Below are positions 14,687-17,039 of a stretch of 17,039 nucleotides of DNA, piece after piece. The stretch is taken from assembly GCA_964485515.1 (NCBI GenBank), contig CAZALT010000070.1, forward strand, positions 1 to 17,039, read 5' to 3'. This DNA is from CAZALT01 sp964485515. Lineage in GTDB: Bacteria > Actinomycetota > Acidimicrobiia > Acidimicrobiales > Acidimicrobilacustridaceae. Under the pieces are notes generated by a model. It ran no database searches, was not told the origin of the DNA, and saw only the letters and a program-made list of their open reading frames with translations. Position numbers and translations under genes: made by a program. Each line of letters opens with the position of its first letter. Positions within the stretch are counted from its first letter, which is position 1.

Positions 14687-15475
14687 ATGAAGACATCGAT
14701 CTCTGTTCCAGACGACCTGTGGGATTGCGTGAAGACGGCCGGCGACGGCCCGTCAGCCGTGGTCCAGCAGGGACTGACCCTCCTGTGCGAGAAGCTCAGT
14801 GATCCGCTCGGGCACGCCCCGAGTGGGGTCAGCGACCAAACCCGCGAGGCGGTCGTCGAAAGGTCGGCTCGGGCGTACGGCCAGGTGCGAGCCGTGAGCC
14901 AACGCGGCTACGAGCTGGGCGTCGACCTGGCTGCCTACCTCGACTTCGCGGAGCTTGTGTCGCTTCCCACGAACCAGCACACGCTGGCTCGAGCCCTTGG
15001 CGAACCTCTCGAAGGCGAGTTCTATCTCGACGTATCGCTCGTTGAGCGCACCTCGCTGTACAGCTGGGAGCTCGCAGACCTCTCCGAGAACTTCTCCATC
15101 ACCAGTGACGACTTCTGGGATCACCTCGACGCTGCACTGCTCGCTCACGCACTGTCCGCCGGCCAGTCCATCATGCAAGACGACGCAGATGGCGTGCCGA
15201 AATGGACGTTGTTCATCGCTGACCGGAAGTTCGAACTGGATGTTGCCCAGTTGCCGGAAGGTGCCGAGCTAGGCGAGCCGGACCCGAGTATCGGTCGGGC
15301 CTTGGCGACTCATCCGGGGATCCCGTACCCATTCCTGTTCGGACTGGCGGGAGCCCTGCTTGACGTCCGGGCACCTTCGGCGGAGTTCCTCGAGCCGCCA
15401 TCGCTCGCTGCGGTGCCCCGGCCCCGGCTGTCCCCATCGAAGCCGACCGATGCTCACGAGGAGACGGGCAAGTGA
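14687..15475 (+). CDS. Ribbon-helix-helix protein with large uncharacterised C-terminal part, putative antitoxin/repressor
   Basis: A 262-residue protein. Residues 1-38 (MKTSISVPDDLWDCVKTAG, then PSAVVQQGLTLLCEKL) fit a ribbon-helix-helix: one strand, then two helices, as in CopG-type repressors and antitoxins. Residues 45-215 are acidic and mostly helical, with ELGVDLAAYLDFAELVSLPTN and WELADLSENFSITSDDFWDHL, and match nothing I know. A strand-like WTLFIADRKFELDVAQLP follows, then a Pro-rich tail. Typical RHH antitoxins have 70-100 residues, so the large extra region is unusual. The ATG has no Shine-Dalgarno site but lies where transcription should begin. The stop overlaps the NYN gene start by 4 bases (GTGA), so the pair should be coupled. 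Antitoxin function is inferred from that pairing. Confidence 0.75.
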   Translation: MKTSISVPDDLWDCVKTAGDGPSAVVQQGLTLLCEKLSDPLGHAPSGVSDQTREAVVERSARAYGQVRAVSQRGYELGVDLAAYLDFAELVSLPTNQHTLARALGEPLEGEFYLDVSLVERTSLYSWELADLSENFSITSDDFWDHLDAALLAHALSAGQSIMQDDADGVPKWTLFIADRKFELDVAQLPEGAELGEPDPSIGRALATHPGIPYPFLFGLAGALLDVRAPSAEFLEPPSLAAVPRPRLSPSKPTDAHEETGK

Positions 15476-15957
15476 CCGCGGCGGATCGGACGCTTGCGGT
15501 TCTCGATGTCGAGAACTTGTTGCCAGAATCGCCGGCCTTCGCAGCTGAGACGGACTATCGGGACGCTGTCGACCAGGTAATCCGGATGGTTGGGATCGAC
15601 GGTCGCGATCAGGTCGCCATCGGAACAGGTTCGAACCCTGACGCCGCCTTCGGGGCCCGCAGTGCGTGGCCTACCGCTGCGATCAGGAGCAGGCGTGGCC
15701 CTGATGGTGCCGAGCGAGCGCTCGACCAGGCGTTCTTTGATGTGGACGCGATCGCTCGCGGGTTCGATCGTGTCGTGATCGGTTCCGGCGACGGCTACTT
15801 CTGTGACCTGGTCGGTGATCTGAACCGCTTCGGGATCCACACGCTGGTGGTGACTTGGGAAGCGAAACTGAGTCGGCGGTTGCGGATCGCGGCCAAGGAA
15901 ATCCGGCTTCTCGATGACGACTCGATTTCAGAGGCCCGAGTACTTCGGGCGGCGTGA
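15472..15957 (+). CDS. NYN/PIN-like domain nuclease, putative toxin paired with the RHH protein
   Basis: A 161-residue protein that is almost entirely one NYN domain (PIN-like, LabA/DUF88 group), a fold used by metal-dependent RNases. The acidic pocket is visible: D12 and N15 in AVLDVENLL, GPDGAERALD (D85), and D107 in VVIGSGDGYFCDLV, followed by FGIHTLVV and the family's serine-leucine segment EAKLSRRLRIAA. It starts with GTG at 15472, overlapping the RHH stop, with GAGGAG 8 bases upstream. RNase toxicity kept in check by the RHH partner is a reasonable inference, since PIN toxins often pair with RHH antitoxins. An RNA-processing or defence-effector role is possible too. Confidence 0.8.
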   Translation: MTAADRTLAVLDVENLLPESPAFAAETDYRDAVDQVIRMVGIDGRDQVAIGTGSNPDAAFGARSAWPTAAIRSRRGPDGAERALDQAFFDVDAIARGFDRVVIGSGDGYFCDLVGDLNRFGIHTLVVTWEAKLSRRLRIAAKEIRLLDDDSISEARVLRAA

Positions 15958-16140
15958 GTGGTCCGGCGGAGACCCCGCCTGTCGAGCCGTTCCAGTCAGG
16001 GCGGCCGTGTCGGCGACCGCCAGCTCCGATGCTCGCTTGAAGTCGTCCCAGGAGAGATCGGGGAAACCCGGCACCGAACCGGCCAAGGGAGTCGTCGTGC
16101 GGCGGTCGTCCGGCTCGTGGAGAGACTCGACGGGACCCAT
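15928..16140 (-). CDS. Small hypothetical ORF, doubtful
   Basis: A 70-residue ORF on the same strand as, and 31 bases after, the conserved hypothetical gene, overlapping the end of the NYN gene by 30 bases. The middle (GFPDLSWDDFKRASELAVADTAALTGTARQAG) reads like a real amphipathic helix; both ends are low in complexity. The ribosome binding site is poor. I cannot assign it to a family; it may be a downstream operon gene or chance. Confidence 0.33.
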   Translation of the reverse strand: MGPVESLHEPDDRRTTTPLAGSVPGFPDLSWDDFKRASELAVADTAALTGTARQAGSPPDHSRRPKYSGL

Positions 16141-16171
16141 GGATGCAAGCCTATGGCGGGAGCGGTTGCCG

Positions 16172-16876
16172 TCAGAGACCGAGTTGTCGGATGCGCTCGT
16201 TCCGCGTCATCACGAACGTGATGGTGTTCCCGCAGAACTCGAGGTAGTCGTCGACGTCCCGCGGGACCGACGGCAGCGTGAAGTCGTCGGACGGTAGGAA
16301 CAGGCACACTCGACCATCGGCGTCCACGAGGTCGCCGAGGAGCCAGAAGTCGACATACCCGGCGAGGGCGTCGAACAGGTTGAAGAAGTCGCGGTAGCGA
16401 TCGAAGGTAGCGGCGAGCGGGTGCGGGTCGCCTTCGTAGTGGCGCCGGATGCACTCGACGGTCAGATCGAATCGATCGGCGATACGTCCCGTGCAGCCTC
16501 GGGCCTGGTTGATCGTCCAGCGCCCATCGATCTGGTTCCCCGGCCAGAGCATCATCCCGCCGATCGTGTAGGTGATCGTGTTGAGCGCGGCGATGTCCTC
16601 GAGCGGAAGATGCTCGATGATCGACTGCATGTCCGAACGTCGGGTGAAGGTGGGAAGGACCGAATCGCTCGTCAGCCAGAAGCTCCCGAGATCGGATTCG
16701 TGTGTGAGCGCGTAGGGCACACGGTCCCGCGGCGTGAGCTCGAACCGCGTGCCCGAGGGCAGCGGCTTGCTCCACAGCAGGTGGTGGTAGCGCAGCAGTG
16801 TCGGGCTGGACGCGTCCGGATCTGGGTTGTTGCCGGTGGCGTCGGTCCGGAAGTCGAAGGTGATGTCGATCGCCAC
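16172..16876 (-). CDS. Conserved hypothetical protein (DUF6994-like)
   Basis: A 234-residue soluble protein without signal peptide or membrane segment. Its opening AIDITFDFRTDATGNNPDPDA, then PTLLRYHHLLWSKPLPSG and FWLTSDSVLPTFTR, matches my memory of the family called DUF6994 in actinobacteria, whose function I do not know. Later segments are aromatic-rich (GGMMLWPGNQIDGRWTINQARG, FNLFDALAGYVDFWLLGDLV). The GTG at 16876 is chosen because conservation begins there and GAGGG lies just upstream; an ATG at 16954 would add 26 residues that look like noise. It does not obviously belong to the neighbouring modules and may be cargo or host sequence beside the island. The family name is from memory and unverified. 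Confidence 0.7.
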   Translation of the reverse strand: MAIDITFDFRTDATGNNPDPDASSPTLLRYHHLLWSKPLPSGTRFELTPRDRVPYALTHESDLGSFWLTSDSVLPTFTRRSDMQSIIEHLPLEDIAALNTITYTIGGMMLWPGNQIDGRWTINQARGCTGRIADRFDLTVECIRRHYEGDPHPLAATFDRYRDFFNLFDALAGYVDFWLLGDLVDADGRVCLFLPSDDFTLPSVPRDVDDYLEFCGNTITFVMTRNERIRQLGL

Positions 16877-16997
16877 TGCACCCTCGCTTTTTCGCCTCGC
16901 CCCTGAGTTCTGAGACCGTAGCGGTGGCCTTTGAGGCGCGCAGAGCGTGGTCATTTCTGGAAGCTCGTCGGCGCCCGCGTCGGCAGGTTCTCGATCC

Positions 16998-17019
16998 GTA
17001 AGGTCACGTGAAGGTCACG
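16998..17019. repeat. 11-bp tandem direct repeat at the window edge
   Basis: AAGGTCACG occurs at 17000-17008 and again at 17011-17019, giving a period of exactly 11 bp. It lies about 125 bases upstream of the conserved hypothetical gene. The spacing and GGTCACG units recall actinobacterial PHO boxes, but any factor bound one helical turn apart would leave the same pattern. Confidence 0.35.
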
Positions 17020-17039
17020 CCGACCCCACGGCGGCCGGG

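Noticed and set aside
1..17039. CRISPR array, rRNA or tRNA genes
   Set aside because: No regularly spaced repeat array and no recognisable rRNA or tRNA sequence was seen on reading either strand. The Cas4-like cysteine patterns occur without any cas gene.

Overview
The window is GC-rich, uses frequent GTG starts, has tightly overlapping genes and shows signs of leaderless transcription. This fits a high-GC actinomycete (Actinomycetota); the sequence alone does not let me name a genus. No rRNA, tRNA, CRISPR array or core housekeeping gene is visible. Everything looks like accessory DNA: a defence-like cluster, an integration/mobilisation module and two toxin-antitoxin-like modules.

Region A (1-7595) is a candidate, to me unnamed, nuclease-helicase system. 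A Mod-like adenine methyltransferase (27-827, minus) has lost its C-terminal half at a junction near position 54, probably to an insertion sequence. Divergent from it is a UvrD-type helicase fused to an iron-sulfur PD-(D/E)XK nuclease (907-3660, plus). Facing that is a three-gene minus-strand operon with two ATGA stop/start overlaps: an iron-sulfur PD-(D/E)XK nuclease, a 521-residue protein I do not recognise, and a second superfamily 1 helicase. The upstream regions of the methyltransferase and of the three-gene operon share a similar element of about 22 bp, which suggests one regulon and one system.

Region B (7768-13324) is the integration/mobilisation module. A MobF relaxase-helicase, a small winged-helix protein with a C-terminal motif resembling a sliding-clamp-binding motif, and an excisionase-like protein run on the minus strand. 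Divergent from them are an XRE-type regulator and a tyrosine integrase on the plus strand. No coupling protein or type IV secretion gene is in view, so a mobilisable (IME-like) element, or one end of a larger integrative conjugative element, is the likely reading.

Region C (13337-15957) holds two toxin-antitoxin-like pairs. The first is a HEPN-like protein with a nucleotidyltransferase fused to a winged helix (minus), whose upstream region carries two perfect inverted repeats over a plausible promoter. The second is a ribbon-helix-helix protein with a large uncharacterised C-terminal part, overlapping a NYN-domain nuclease (plus), transcribed from a promoter that appears to give a leaderless mRNA.

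Region D (15928-17039) has a doubtful 70-residue ORF, a conserved hypothetical protein of the type I remember as DUF6994, and an edge sequence with 11-bp direct repeats.

Taken together, the integrase module seems to sit among a defence cluster and addiction modules, as in a mobile defence island. The element boundaries are not visible here.
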